Shown here: in pieces, positions 15,796 to 24,365 of the stretch
How positions within the stretch are numbered: the stretch's first letter is position 1
How the letters are laid out: each line of letters starts with the position of its first letter
DNA from: Halopseudomonas salegens
GTDB taxonomy: Bacteria > Pseudomonadota > Gammaproteobacteria > Pseudomonadales > Pseudomonadaceae
Assembly (NCBI RefSeq): GCF_900105655.1
Contig: NZ_LT629787.1
Coordinates: forward strand, 2,046,001 to 2,110,000
DNA length: 64,000 nucleotides
Reading direction: 5' to 3'
Notes under the pieces: generated by a model
What the model was told of the DNA's origin: nothing
Seen by the model: only the letters and a program-made list of their open reading frames with translations
The model's database searches: none
Program-made: the position numbers and the translations under genes

Positions 15796-16752
15796 TCAAT
15801 CAGCTTGCTCACCACCCTGGTGCCGTCCCCAATAATCCAGAAGATACACTAATACCACGGCAGCCAACATCAATGCCAATCCAGCCGCCCACTGAGCGGG
15901 TTCGCCTGTCAGCCGGGCAAACTCGGCTGGCCAGATATTACTTTGCAGCAGAGGCACCTGCTCGCCAGCACTGTTCTCCCGCCAGCTCAAGGTCTGTTTC
16001 CACGGCCAGACCTTGCCCAGTGAGCCAATCAACAGCCCGGTGAGAAATGCCAGGGTAACGTTGCGCGCATGAAGCAGTAAGTAATTGATCAAACGTGAAA
16101 AACTCAATAGCCCGGCCACACAGCCGAGCAGAAAGACCACCAGCAGGCTGATATTGAAATCCCGCACTGCGCCCAACACGCTGGCGTACAGGCCGAGCAA
16201 AAGCAGGATGAAGCTGCCGGAAACACCCGGCAGAATCATCGCGCAAATCGCCAGTGCCGCGCCAAAGAAAACCACGACCGGGGTGGCTTGCAGTTGCAAG
16301 GGGGAACTGACGCCCAGCAACCAGGCCAGCCCAGCCCCCAAAACCAGCAGCAGAGCAACCCAGCTGTTCCAGCGTTCAATATTGCGCGCCACCAGAGGGA
16401 TGGAAATGAGGATCAGACCGAAAAAAAATGACCAGATCAGAATGGATTGTTCAGCCAGCAGATAACTGATCACTCGGGCCAAGGTGGCAATACTGGTAAA
16501 AATACCGGCCAGCAAAACCAGCAGAAAAGTACCATCAATTGCCAACCAACTTTCCCGTACCTGACCGCGCATAAAGGCCAGAAGGCGGCCAGGTGTGCAG
16601 GCGGCAATGGCCGCCAACAGGCGCTCGTAAATACCGGTGATAAAGGCCACGGTGCCACCTGACACGCCGGGAACCAGATCAGCCGCGCCCATCGCCATGC
16701 CTTTGAAAAACAGCAACACAAAAGCCATTCTGCGCCGGTTCGACGGCTTCAT
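15796..16752 (-). CDS. DUF368 family membrane protein (PopT-type polyprenyl-phosphate transporter)
   Basis: 318 residues with about eight hydrophobic segments and the family signatures [22 protein letters not shown] near residue 22 and [20 protein letters not shown] near residue 190, an inverted-repeat-like pair. DUF368 proteins have been implicated in recycling undecaprenyl phosphate across the inner membrane for wall synthesis. The gene sits between nlpD and pcm, with its start overlapping the pcm stop by 4 bases (ATGA), so it is translationally coupled within the surE-pcm-nlpD block. P. aeruginosa lacks a gene at this position. Confidence 0.85.
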   Translation of the reverse strand: MKPSNRRRMAFVLLFFKGMAMGAADLVPGVSGGTVAFITGIYERLLAAIAACTPGRLLAFMRGQVRESWLAIDGTFLLVLLAGIFTSIATLARVISYLLAEQSILIWSFFFGLILISIPLVARNIERWNSWVALLLVLGAGLAWLLGVSSPLQLQATPVVVFFGAALAICAMILPGVSGSFILLLLGLYASVLGAVRDFNISLLVVFLLGCVAGLLSFSRLINYLLLHARNVTLAFLTGLLIGSLGKVWPWKQTLSWRENSAGEQVPLLQSNIWPAEFARLTGEPAQWAAGLALMLAAVVLVYLLDYWGRHQGGEQAD

Positions 16753-17384
16753 GACGAAATTGCTCCCGCCAACAGAGGAACGAAACGGACCGGCTCGACC
16801 GCTTGATGAATGAAGTCATCACCCTCACGCGTCACCAGTGTCAACACCTGATCGCGCGCACCTACCGGAATGACAAGGCGACCGCCATCAGCCAGCTGCC
16901 TGAGCAACTCTGCCGGCACTTCCGGGGGGGCGGCCGTGACCAAAATGGCATCGTATGGCCCATAGGCCGGCCACCCCCAATTGCCATCGGCATGACGGAA
17001 GACGACGTTGCGAATATCGATCTCCTTGAGCACGGCCTTGGCCCTTTCCTGTAACGGATAAATGCGCTCAACACTGAAAATCCGCTCGACTACCTGAGCC
17101 AGAATTGCCGTTTGATAGCCCGAACCGGTGCCGACTTCCAGCACCTTGTCCAGCGGACCACCGCCCAGCAACAACTCGGTCATCCGGGCAACAATATAGG
17201 GTTGCGACAACGTCTGATTATGGCCAATCGGCAGCGCGGTATCTTCATAGGCGCGATGTGACAGCGCTTCATCAACAAACAGGTGGCGCGGCGTCCTGCG
17301 TATCGCTTCCAGCACGTGCAGGTTGCGAATGCCTTCTTCGAACAGCCGCTCCATGAGGCGTTCACGGGTGCGTTGCGAGGTCAT
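16749..17384 (-). CDS. pcm: Protein-L-isoaspartate O-methyltransferase
   Basis: 211 residues from [15 protein letters not shown], the usual Pseudomonas N-terminus; a GTG 33 bases upstream (17417) is an alternative. It has the PCMT motifs [20 protein letters not shown] and [15 protein letters not shown] and the SAM-binding loop [10 protein letters not shown]. It methylates isoaspartyl residues in damaged proteins so they can be repaired, using S-adenosylmethionine. The gene is grouped with surE, nlpD and rpoS, as in most gammaproteobacteria, which suggests stationary-phase survival. Confidence 0.93.
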   Translation of the reverse strand: MTSQRTRERLMERLFEEGIRNLHVLEAIRRTPRHLFVDEALSHRAYEDTALPIGHNQTLSQPYIVARMTELLLGGGPLDKVLEVGTGSGYQTAILAQVVERIFSVERIYPLQERAKAVLKEIDIRNVVFRHADGNWGWPAYGPYDAILVTAAPPEVPAELLRQLADGGRLVIPVGARDQVLTLVTREGDDFIHQAVEPVRFVPLLAGAISS

Positions 17385-17421
17385 GCCGATGCCGGTCTTG
17401 TAATGGAGGTCTCGCACGATG

Positions 17422-18171
17422 TCAGTCCAGGTGGTTCAGCCAGTCGTTGAGGTGATCAAACACCTCATAATGGGTTTTGTCGATGCGCAGCGGAGTCACC
17501 GCGACATAGCCTTGCATCACAGCATGGAAGTCGGTGCCCTGACCACCATCTTCGGCATCACCCGCCACCGAAATCCAATAGCCTTCCTTGCCGCGCGGAT
17601 CAACCCAGCGCACCGGCTCTGCTGCTCGCGAGCGATGGCCGAGCCGGCATAGCCGGATACCCTTGATCTGCTCCAGGGGCAGGTTGGGAATATTCACATT
17701 GAGCACAGTGCGGGGTGGCAGATCAAGGCCTTCATGGGCCTCTACCATGCGCCGGGCAATAGTCGCTGCAGCCGGCAGGTTCTCGGTCTGTCGACTGGTC
17801 AGGGAAAAGGCCATCGCCGGGCGGGAGAGAAAACGCCCCTCCAGTGCAGCGGCAACCGTTCCCGAGTAAAGCACGTCATCACCCAGGTTGGCACCCAGAT
17901 TGATACCGGACACCACCATATCGATGCTGTCGACAAAGAGCGCGTTCAGCCCCAGATGCACGCAGTCGGTTGGGGTACCATTCAGGCTGATATAGCCATT
18001 ATCCAGAGTAAAGGGGCGCAATGGTTTATCCAGAGTCAGCGAGCTGCCGGCACCACTGCGGTCTTCCGCCGGTGCAATGACCTTGCAATCGGCATAATCG
18101 GTCAATGCGCTGTGCAGGGCTTGCAGCCCGGGTGCCAGCACGCCATCGTCGTTGGCTATCAGTATTCGCAT
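17422..18171 (-). CDS. surE: 5'/3'-nucleotidase SurE
   Basis: 249 residues starting [10 protein letters not shown], with the catalytic metal ligands Asp8 and Asp9, GAGSSLTLD near 41-49 and the [19 protein letters not shown] stretch near 89-107. SurE dephosphorylates nucleoside monophosphates and short polyphosphates and is associated with stationary-phase survival. Its ATG overlaps the truD stop by one base (TGATG), so it is coupled to truD upstream; pcm follows downstream. Confidence 0.95.
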   Translation of the reverse strand: MRILIANDDGVLAPGLQALHSALTDYADCKVIAPAEDRSGAGSSLTLDKPLRPFTLDNGYISLNGTPTDCVHLGLNALFVDSIDMVVSGINLGANLGDDVLYSGTVAAALEGRFLSRPAMAFSLTSRQTENLPAAATIARRMVEAHEGLDLPPRTVLNVNIPNLPLEQIKGIRLCRLGHRSRAAEPVRWVDPRGKEGYWISVAGDAEDGGQGTDFHAVMQGYVAVTPLRIDKTHYEVFDHLNDWLNHLD

Positions 18172-19232
18172 CAGTGTTCGCTATCCAGTTCGCCTGCCGG
18201 GCTGCTGATCAAGCTGACCAACTCGCGCACCACAACGGTGGCGAAACAGCCGGTAGGCAGCGTAAATTCAAGTTGCAGGCAATCAGCCGTGGGATAATGC
18301 CACGTCAGCGCGCCTATGGGGAGGCGCAATATGCGTCGTTCCTGTTTCAGTCCTGCCGCTGCCAGCCAGGTACATACTACCGGCTCAGCGGCAGCAATGC
18401 CTTGCTCCAGAGCCAGAATCGGCCCGTCGACCGGTGGTTCACCCTGCCCCCACAAGGGTCCCGTTGGATGCACATCCAGCGCCTTCACCCGCGGATCATC
18501 GGCTGCCAACCGACTGGCAGCGAAGTGGCTGCGGCTATCGCTGAAGGCAACACAATCGTCATCCAGAATCTGCTGCCAGCTGCCATCCGCCACCCGTGCC
18601 GCCAGAACCCGGTTAAACAGGTAGCTGCGGGCGCTGGACAATAGCCGCGAACGCTTTCCCCGTGCTGGTGGCAAGGCACCACGCGCTGCCCAGTCCCGAG
18701 CCTCAAACAGGTTTTGCCCGGCATGGCCGAAGCGCTGCGGACCAAAATAATTGGGGACGCCACAGCGGCTCAGCGTTTGCAGACGCTGATCCAGCTGCAA
18801 CCGCTCAGCCTGCAAATCGGTAAGCCGGATGGCAAAGCGATTGGCCTGATGGGCACCTCGTTGCAATTTACGTTGATGCCGCTGCTGCTCGATCAGTCGC
18901 AGATCAGCCGACCACAGGCTGGACAAATCCGGATCTTCGCGGCCGGGCAAATGCAAACTGAACCATTGTCGGGTCACGGCCTGACGGTCTTTGAGCCCCG
19001 CATAGCCAACATCACGCAAACGAATGCCCGCTGCCCTGGCCAGCAACCTGGCAACTGCTTCGGTATTCTGCTCACGCTTCTCAAGCAGTAACCACACATG
19101 CTCTCCACTACCGCTCAGCTCCAGATTGAGCACTTCCGTCACGCAAAAATCGTCAGCACTGGCTTTCAATCGCGCCTGTCCACACGGGCCACCCCAGGCA
19201 CGGGGCCCCAGCAAAGCGTCAACCTCACTCAC
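18171..19232 (-). CDS. truD: tRNA pseudouridine(13) synthase TruD
   Basis: 353 residues. The catalytic segment [16 protein letters not shown] contains Asp82, and NYFGPQRFG near residue 155 is the conserved TruD motif, followed by the TRUD insertion domain. It converts U13 in tRNA-Glu (and similar tRNAs) to pseudouridine. It overlaps ispF by 4 bases upstream and surE by 1 base downstream, making a tightly coupled ispF-truD-surE unit as in other pseudomonads. Confidence 0.94.
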   Translation of the reverse strand: MSEVDALLGPRAWGGPCGQARLKASADDFCVTEVLNLELSGSGEHVWLLLEKREQNTEAVARLLARAAGIRLRDVGYAGLKDRQAVTRQWFSLHLPGREDPDLSSLWSADLRLIEQQRHQRKLQRGAHQANRFAIRLTDLQAERLQLDQRLQTLSRCGVPNYFGPQRFGHAGQNLFEARDWAARGALPPARGKRSRLLSSARSYLFNRVLAARVADGSWQQILDDDCVAFSDSRSHFAASRLAADDPRVKALDVHPTGPLWGQGEPPVDGPILALEQGIAAAEPVVCTWLAAAGLKQERRILRLPIGALTWHYPTADCLQLEFTLPTGCFATVVVRELVSLISSPAGELDSEH

Positions 19233-19708
19233 GATGCAGCCAGCAGAATCACCGCATGCACGGCAATACCCTCTTCCCGTCCGGTAAAACCCAGCTTTTC
19301 CGTCGTCGTCGCCTTGGCATTGACCTGATCCAGCGTCACCCGCAGATCCGCTGCCAGGTTGGCGCGCATGGCCGCAATATGGGGAGCCATCTTCGGCGCC
19401 TGGGCAATAATGGTGGCGTCGACATTACCTACTTTCCAGCCCTGGGCCGCCACCAGACCCAGCGCATCACGTAGCAGCACACGGCTGTCGGCACCCGCAT
19501 AGCGTGGATCGGTATCCGGAAAATGCTGACCAATATCCCCCAGCGCCGCGGCGCCCAGCAGGGCATCCGTCACTGCATGCAAGAGCACATCACCATCGGA
19601 ATGCGCGACCAACCCCTGATGGTGGGCAATGCGCACCCCACCCAGCACCAGGCTATCGCCAGGGCCGAAGCGATGCACATCATAACCGTGACCAATCCGC
19701 AGGTTCAT
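19229..19708 (-). CDS. ispF: 2-C-methyl-D-erythritol 2,4-cyclodiphosphate synthase
   Basis: 159 residues, the normal family length when started at [14 protein letters not shown]. It has the zinc ligands in GYDVH and the later His in [16 protein letters not shown], with DADATT-like [20 protein letters not shown] at the end. It forms the cyclic diphosphate intermediate of the MEP isoprenoid pathway. The start overlaps the stop of the BolA gene by 4 bases; a longer frame is rejected because it only adds that gene's antisense-like sequence. Confidence 0.95.
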   Translation of the reverse strand: MNLRIGHGYDVHRFGPGDSLVLGGVRIAHHQGLVAHSDGDVLLHAVTDALLGAAALGDIGQHFPDTDPRYAGADSRVLLRDALGLVAAQGWKVGNVDATIIAQAPKMAPHIAAMRANLAADLRVTLDQVNAKATTTEKLGFTGREEGIAVHAVILLAAS

Positions 19709-20022
19709 TGCGTATCCGCCTTGCTGCCACCAAGACATTGCGGCGAATCCGGTGCTGCGGTTCGCGCCTGCCACTCCTCCGGGGTATAGGTATGCAGGGC
19801 CAGTGCGTGAATGCGCTGCATCAGCTCACCCAGCGCGGCATACACCGCCTGGTGGCGGCGCACTCGTGTGAGATCGCCAAAGGCATCGCTGACCACCACC
19901 GCCTTGAAATGGGATTCCGAGCCGGGCGGTACATTATGCATATGGCTCTCGTTGGTCAGTTCCAGGTGCGCTGGCGACAGCGCCTGCAAGGCGTCAGCCA
20001 GCATCGTCTGGGTGGTTGTCAT
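19705..20022 (-). CDS. BolA family protein
   Basis: 105 residues from [13 protein letters not shown], with AGGAGA before the ATG. It contains the BolA core [27 protein letters not shown] and [34 protein letters not shown]. BolA proteins partner with monothiol glutaredoxins such as GrxD (encoded here at 57059-57379) through a shared [2Fe-2S] cluster; the conserved His in RRHQAVY is the likely ligand. The C-terminal 17 residues are poorly conserved tail. It overlaps ispF by 4 bases. Confidence 0.9.
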   Translation of the reverse strand: MTTTQTMLADALQALSPAHLELTNESHMHNVPPGSESHFKAVVVSDAFGDLTRVRRHQAVYAALGELMQRIHALALHTYTPEEWQARTAAPDSPQCLGGSKADTQ

Positions 20023-20133
20023 GGGGTTATCTCCTGCTTGTACATGATGCGTAAGGGCTGCTGAGCAACCAGGCCACGCGCTGGCAACACCGCTATCAGC
20101 CACTGCAACTGTGTTCGGAAAGTCCAGTTTACC

Positions 20134-20667
20134 TCAGGTGCCATCCGCTTCGGAGGTTTCCCGCGGGCCAGGTTGGCGCTCTTTCAGTGCACTGTCCATC
20201 TCGTCCAGCACCTGCTGGACCTCTTCAGCCAGGCGCTCATCCCAGCGCTGCTGGGCAAGCGCCATGGATTCACTGCTCAAGCGGGGTAAATTCTCCATCA
20301 GTTTCTGGCCCACCTCCGACTGATAGAAATCCGCCAATTGTTCGAACTCCTCGGCAGTAAACACCGGCAAGTAAATGTCGATCAGATCGTCCTTGATCAC
20401 TTCCCAGGCCAGCTGCTGATCCAGACGCGCACGCGCCAGCTCCTGATGTTCACGCAAAATCGATTCATACTGAAACGACCCACCGGCCTCGGTAAAGTGT
20501 CGGGTCAGTAATTGACTGACCTGCTGGTACAGGGGTGCGGCCATGCTTTCCGCCTTGGCCAGTTTGAGAAAACGCTCAGCACTGGCCCGGTGCCCGGCAT
20601 CTGCAAACGCCGACGACGATAACCACAACCCCGCCAACAACAGGCTGACACTGAATAATCTGGCCAT
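20134..20667 (-). CDS. DUF2059 periplasmic protein
   Basis: 177 residues with an N-terminal signal peptide (MARLFSVSLLLAGLWLSSS, cleavage after AFA). The mature helical domain contains the DUF2059 segment FTAEEFEQLADFYQSEVGQKL, with a charged C-terminal tail. The start at MARLF is chosen because AGGGAGAG lies just upstream. The function of the family is unknown; members are periplasmic. It is divergent from fumC and ends 111 bases before the BolA gene. Confidence 0.82.
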   Translation of the reverse strand: MARLFSVSLLLAGLWLSSSAFADAGHRASAERFLKLAKAESMAAPLYQQVSQLLTRHFTEAGGSFQYESILREHQELARARLDQQLAWEVIKDDLIDIYLPVFTAEEFEQLADFYQSEVGQKLMENLPRLSSESMALAQQRWDERLAEEVQQVLDEMDSALKERQPGPRETSEADGT

Positions 20668-20737
20668 TCCGGCTCTCCCTATGCTCTGACTCACAGGCAG
20701 CTATACTGACAGGCCACAGCGCAATTGAGGAGTCCTT

Positions 20738-22123
20738 ATGAGCACTCGCAGCGAAACCGACAGCATGGGCAGTATCGAGGTCGCCAAAGACGCTTATTGG
20801 GGCGCCCAGACCCAGCGCTCCCTGCAGTTTTTTGCCATCGGCGAAGAACGCATTCCGCTCGCGGTCATTTATGCCCTGGCCCAGATCAAGAAAGCTGCCG
20901 CGCGATGCAATAGCCAAGCCGGGAACCTGCAACCCGAGCTGGCCATTCTGATCGAACAGGCTTGCGACGAAATCATCGCTGGAGAGCATGATCGGCAATT
21001 TCCACTCTCGGTCTGGCAAACCGGTAGTGGCACTCAAAGCAATATGAACGCAAATGAAGTTATTGCCAACCGGGCCAATGAGCTGGCCGGACATGCCCTG
21101 GGCGGCAAGCAACCGGTACACCCGAATGACCACGTCAACCGCGGGCAGAGCTCCAACGACACCTTTCCCAGCGCCATGCACCTGGCGGCGCTGACTGAAA
21201 CCGATCAGCACCTTTTGCCGGCGCTGCATGGGCTGCGTGATTGCCTGGCGGATATCGCCGATCACTATCAGAAGCAGATCAAGATTGGCCGCACCCACAT
21301 GATGGATGCCACTCCGCTGACCTTTGGCCAGGAAATGTCGGCCTTTGTCAGTCAGCTGGATCTGGGCATTGAAGCCATTGAACAGGCGCTGCCGTCAGTC
21401 TGTGCCATTGCCCAGGGCGGAACTGCCGTAGGCACCGGCCTGAACGCCCCCAGGGGCTTCGCCCAGGCCATCGCCGACTGCCTGGCAGAGCAAACCGGAT
21501 TGCCTATTACCAGTGCCGACAACAAGTTTGCCGCCCTTGCCGGCCATGAACCTCTGGTACGTTTGCACGCAGCTTGCAAACAGATCGCCGTGACTCTGAT
21601 GAAGCTGGCCAATGATTTGCGCCTGCTGGGTAGCGGGCCTCGAGCAGGGCTGGGCGAAGTGCGTCTTCCGGCCAATGAGCCGGGCAGCTCAATCATGCCG
21701 GGCAAGGTCAATCCGACCCAGTGCGAGGCGCTGTCCATGTTGGCTTGCCAGATTATGGGCAATGACAGCAGTCTGAGCATGGCCGCCGCCCAGGGTCACC
21801 TGCAATTGAATGTATTCAAGCCGTTGGTGATCTACAACCTGTTGCAATCCATTCGTCTGCTGACGGATGGCAGCAACAGCTTCCGTCAGAACTGCTTGCT
21901 GGGGCTGGAAGTGGATGCCGACAAGATGCGCGAACACCTCGACAACAGTCTGATGCTGGTCACTGCACTCAATCCACTGATCGGCTACGACAAGGCCGCG
22001 GAGATTGCCAAGAAAGCATGGCAGGAAGGCAGCAGCCTCAAGCAGGCAGCCATGGCACTGGGGTACTTGAACGAAGCGGAGTTCGACCAGCATGTACAGG
22101 CGAGGAACATGCTGGGCGATTGA
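20738..22123 (+). CDS. fumC: Class II fumarate hydratase
   Basis: 461 residues, the usual FumC length. It carries the superfamily signature GSSIMPGKVNPTQCE near residue 312, the substrate loop SVWQTGSGTQSNMNANEV near 89 and QSSNDTFPSAMH near 135. It catalyses fumarate to malate without an iron-sulfur cluster, so it stays active under oxidative or iron-poor conditions. GAGGAG lies before the ATG. TATACT (20702-20707) is a plausible -10 for its promoter in the gap shared with the divergent DUF2059 gene. Confidence 0.96.
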   Translation: MSTRSETDSMGSIEVAKDAYWGAQTQRSLQFFAIGEERIPLAVIYALAQIKKAAARCNSQAGNLQPELAILIEQACDEIIAGEHDRQFPLSVWQTGSGTQSNMNANEVIANRANELAGHALGGKQPVHPNDHVNRGQSSNDTFPSAMHLAALTETDQHLLPALHGLRDCLADIADHYQKQIKIGRTHMMDATPLTFGQEMSAFVSQLDLGIEAIEQALPSVCAIAQGGTAVGTGLNAPRGFAQAIADCLAEQTGLPITSADNKFAALAGHEPLVRLHAACKQIAVTLMKLANDLRLLGSGPRAGLGEVRLPANEPGSSIMPGKVNPTQCEALSMLACQIMGNDSSLSMAAAQGHLQLNVFKPLVIYNLLQSIRLLTDGSNSFRQNCLLGLEVDADKMREHLDNSLMLVTALNPLIGYDKAAEIAKKAWQEGSSLKQAAMALGYLNEAEFDQHVQARNMLGD

Positions 22124-22152
22124 AGCACCCGGCCAAAGTAACACCGGCTACG

Positions 22153-22183
22153 GCAAAAGCCCCGGAGGATTACTCCAGGGCTT
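22153..22183 (-). terminator. Intrinsic terminator of the ccm operon, overlapping the ccmI stop
   Basis: On the minus strand AAGCCC and GGAG pair with CTCC and GGGCTT (one mismatch between the two stem segments) around a TAATC loop that contains the ccmI TAA. Four U follow. The stem starts within the last codons of ccmI. Confidence 0.75.
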
Positions 22184-23372
22184 GATCGATACGCAGAGTG
22201 ACTGCGTCTTCGGCACCGACCGTCACTGTCGCCAAGCGGCCTTCATGACTGCCCTGCATCACATTGCCATCCGGTGACAAGCGGGCAATCAACTCGACCT
22301 GCTGGCCCGGTTCCAGACGCACTCCCGGCAACATGGCATCGGCATTGCCCAGTACAACATCAGCCGGCAACTCGTCCGGGTTGAAGCGGCGAGCCACCAA
22401 CGGCATTGGTTGCCCCTGGGGATCACGTGCAAAAAGGAACACCACAGCTTCCTCGCTGACGTTCTCCAACAGATTGGCTGCCAGCTCCAGGCGCACACGA
22501 ATCACCGCCTGCGGATCATCCTGTGGTCGTTCGCCCTCATCACCCCCCAGGCGTCGCTCAGCCCGCTCAATACCACCACGAATGGTCGCAGCACCCTCAC
22601 TGTCTTCAGGCATACCGGCCAGCAAACGTGTCCAATATCCAATAGCCCCCGTGTAATCCCTTCCTTCAAACGCTGCGATGCCCATCAGCCCCAACGCCGT
22701 CGGCTCCTGTGCATCCAGCTCCAGAGCGCGATCCAGGGCCTCTACCGCCGCGGCATCAAGTTGATTGCCTGCGGCGAAGTAGCGTGCCTGAGCCAACTGT
22801 GCCAGTACTTCGGGACGTTCACCCACTCGCTCCAGACTGTTGCCGAAGGCAGCTGCAGCCATCTCCGGCTGCTGAGCGCTCATGTAGGCGCGTCCAAGCA
22901 TGTACCAGGCTTCACCATTTTGCGGCTGCACGCGCACGATGCGCTCCATGCGCTCAATATATTCCGGCAAGCTCTGGGTCGCGGACGTCTGCTGCAACTC
23001 GCGCTGCAAGGCCAGCCCCTCCGGATTTCCCCACAGGGTATAGAGCCAGACTACCGCTACCGGAAGCAGCAAGGCAGGCACCAGCAGTTGCCACCACCCG
23101 CCTCGCTTGCGAGGACGCACACCAGTATCGGCATTCGCCGTATCTTCCAGCAGCAGCCGACTGGCTTCCTGTTGCGCCTGTTCCTGCTGTTCGGCAGTGA
23201 TGTCGCCTTGTTCCCGCTGAGCTGTCAACTCGGCGACCCGCTCTTCATACAAGGCCACATTCAGTGCAGTGCGGTCCACCGTCTTCTGCTGCCGGGTACG
23301 CCACAACGGCCAGATCAGCGTGAGCATGCCGACAAGGATCAACAGAGCACTCAATAACCAGAAATCAATCAT
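22170..23372 (-). CDS. ccmI: Cytochrome c-type biogenesis protein CcmI
   Basis: 400 residues. Two N-terminal transmembrane helices (about 3-22 and 94-115) flank a cytoplasmic leucine-zipper-like loop (NVALYEERVAELTAQREQGDI). TPR repeats then cover about 140-275 (ENGEAWYMLGRAYMSAQQPEMAAAAF type), followed by a beta-rich C-terminal domain. CcmI delivers apocytochrome c to the heme ligation complex. It is the last gene of the operon, overlaps ccmH by 8 bases, and its stop lies inside the terminator stem. Confidence 0.92.
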   Translation of the reverse strand: MIDFWLLSALLILVGMLTLIWPLWRTRQQKTVDRTALNVALYEERVAELTAQREQGDITAEQQEQAQQEASRLLLEDTANADTGVRPRKRGGWWQLLVPALLLPVAVVWLYTLWGNPEGLALQRELQQTSATQSLPEYIERMERIVRVQPQNGEAWYMLGRAYMSAQQPEMAAAAFGNSLERVGERPEVLAQLAQARYFAAGNQLDAAAVEALDRALELDAQEPTALGLMGIAAFEGRDYTGAIGYWTRLLAGMPEDSEGAATIRGGIERAERRLGGDEGERPQDDPQAVIRVRLELAANLLENVSEEAVVFLFARDPQGQPMPLVARRFNPDELPADVVLGNADAMLPGVRLEPGQQVELIARLSPDGNVMQGSHEGRLATVTVGAEDAVTLRIDQALE

Positions 23373-23838
23373 CAGACGCTCGCTTCTTCAACAGGGATTG
23401 CAATCGTTGCTGGTCATCGTCGCTCAAGTCATGTACTTCCCCGGCCAACGCCTTGCGCCGGCGACGGACCATGACGCCGAGGATGGCAAAACCAGCCAGC
23501 AAGAGCACCCCAGGACCAATCCACAGCACCAGTGTCTGGGCATTGAGCGGCGGGCGGTAGCGGACAAAATCACCATAGCGCTGGACCATGTAGTCAGTGA
23601 TCTCGCTATCGCTTTTATCCTCTTGCAGCAGACGGTAAACCTCACGGCGCAGATCAGCGGCAATCGGTGCATCCGAGTCAGCAATATTCTGGTTCTGACA
23701 CATCGGGCAGCGCAGCTCCTGACCCAGCTGATAGTAGCGCTGCCGCTGCTCTTCGCTGTCAAACTCGAAGGTATCGACCGCCGCCTGAGCGAACCAGGCC
23801 AGGAGCGTGAATACGGCAACCAGAAGAAAACGCATCAT
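23365..23838 (-). CDS. ccmH: Cytochrome c-type biogenesis protein CcmH
   Basis: 157 residues with a signal peptide, the thiol-redox motif RCPMCQNQNIADSDAPIA near residue 43, and a C-terminal transmembrane helix (VLWIGPGVLLLAGFAILGVMV) followed by a basic tail. CcmH reduces apocytochrome c cysteines for heme attachment in the periplasm. It overlaps ccmG by 4 bases and ccmI by 8. Confidence 0.94.
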   Translation of the reverse strand: MMRFLLVAVFTLLAWFAQAAVDTFEFDSEEQRQRYYQLGQELRCPMCQNQNIADSDAPIAADLRREVYRLLQEDKSDSEITDYMVQRYGDFVRYRPPLNAQTLVLWIGPGVLLLAGFAILGVMVRRRRKALAGEVHDLSDDDQQRLQSLLKKRASDD

Positions 23839-24365
23839 TGCTCCTCCAGCAGCGCGTAGTAACGCGGTCCCAGCTCGTTTTCCCAGACACGGTCATCAAC
23901 TACGCCAATGAACTTGTAACGAATCACCCCTTCAGCATCAATCAGAAAGGTTTCGGGGGCGCCGTAAACGCCCAGCTCAATCCCCAGACGACCGTCCTTG
24001 TCGGCTACATTTTGCTGGTAGGGGTCGTGAAAATCCTGCAACCATTTGCGCGCTGCAGCATTGTCATCCTTGTAGTTGATGCCGTGAATCACCACGCCGT
24101 CGCGGGCCAGCCGGTTGAGGTAGGGGTGCTCCACCCGGCAGGCCACACACCACGTACCCCAGACATTGACCAGAGCGGGGCCTTCAAGGTCCGCCGCTGT
24201 CAGCAAGCGCTCATCGTCTTCGACCGCTGGCAGACTGAATGCAGGGAGCGGCTTGCCGATAAGTGCCGAGGGCAAGGCATCGTCATCGACAAACAACCCC
24301 TTGAACAGGAAAACCGACATCAACAGAAAGACCGCCAATGGCAGCAACATCAATCCTCTATGCAT
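23835..24365 (-). CDS. ccmG: Thiol:disulfide interchange protein CcmG/DsbE
   Basis: 176 residues from MHRGLMLLPLAVFLL. A signal-anchor helix is followed by a thioredoxin fold with active site WGTWCVACRVEHPYLN and the DsbE-specific GVYGAPETFLIDAEGVIRYK. It keeps apocytochrome c or CcmH thiols reduced in the periplasm. The start overlaps the ccmF stop by 8 bases (ATGCATAG) and has GGAG at proper spacing; an in-frame ATG 21 bases upstream is less likely. Confidence 0.93.
   Translation of the reverse strand: MHRGLMLLPLAVFLLMSVFLFKGLFVDDDALPSALIGKPLPAFSLPAVEDDERLLTAADLEGPALVNVWGTWCVACRVEHPYLNRLARDGVVIHGINYKDDNAAARKWLQDFHDPYQQNVADKDGRLGIELGVYGAPETFLIDAEGVIRYKFIGVVDDRVWENELGPRYYALLEEQ

Noticed and set aside
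22410..23357. 315-codon plus-strand frame opposite ccmI
   Set aside because: ccmI has clear TPR and membrane features; the opposite frame has none and no start signal.
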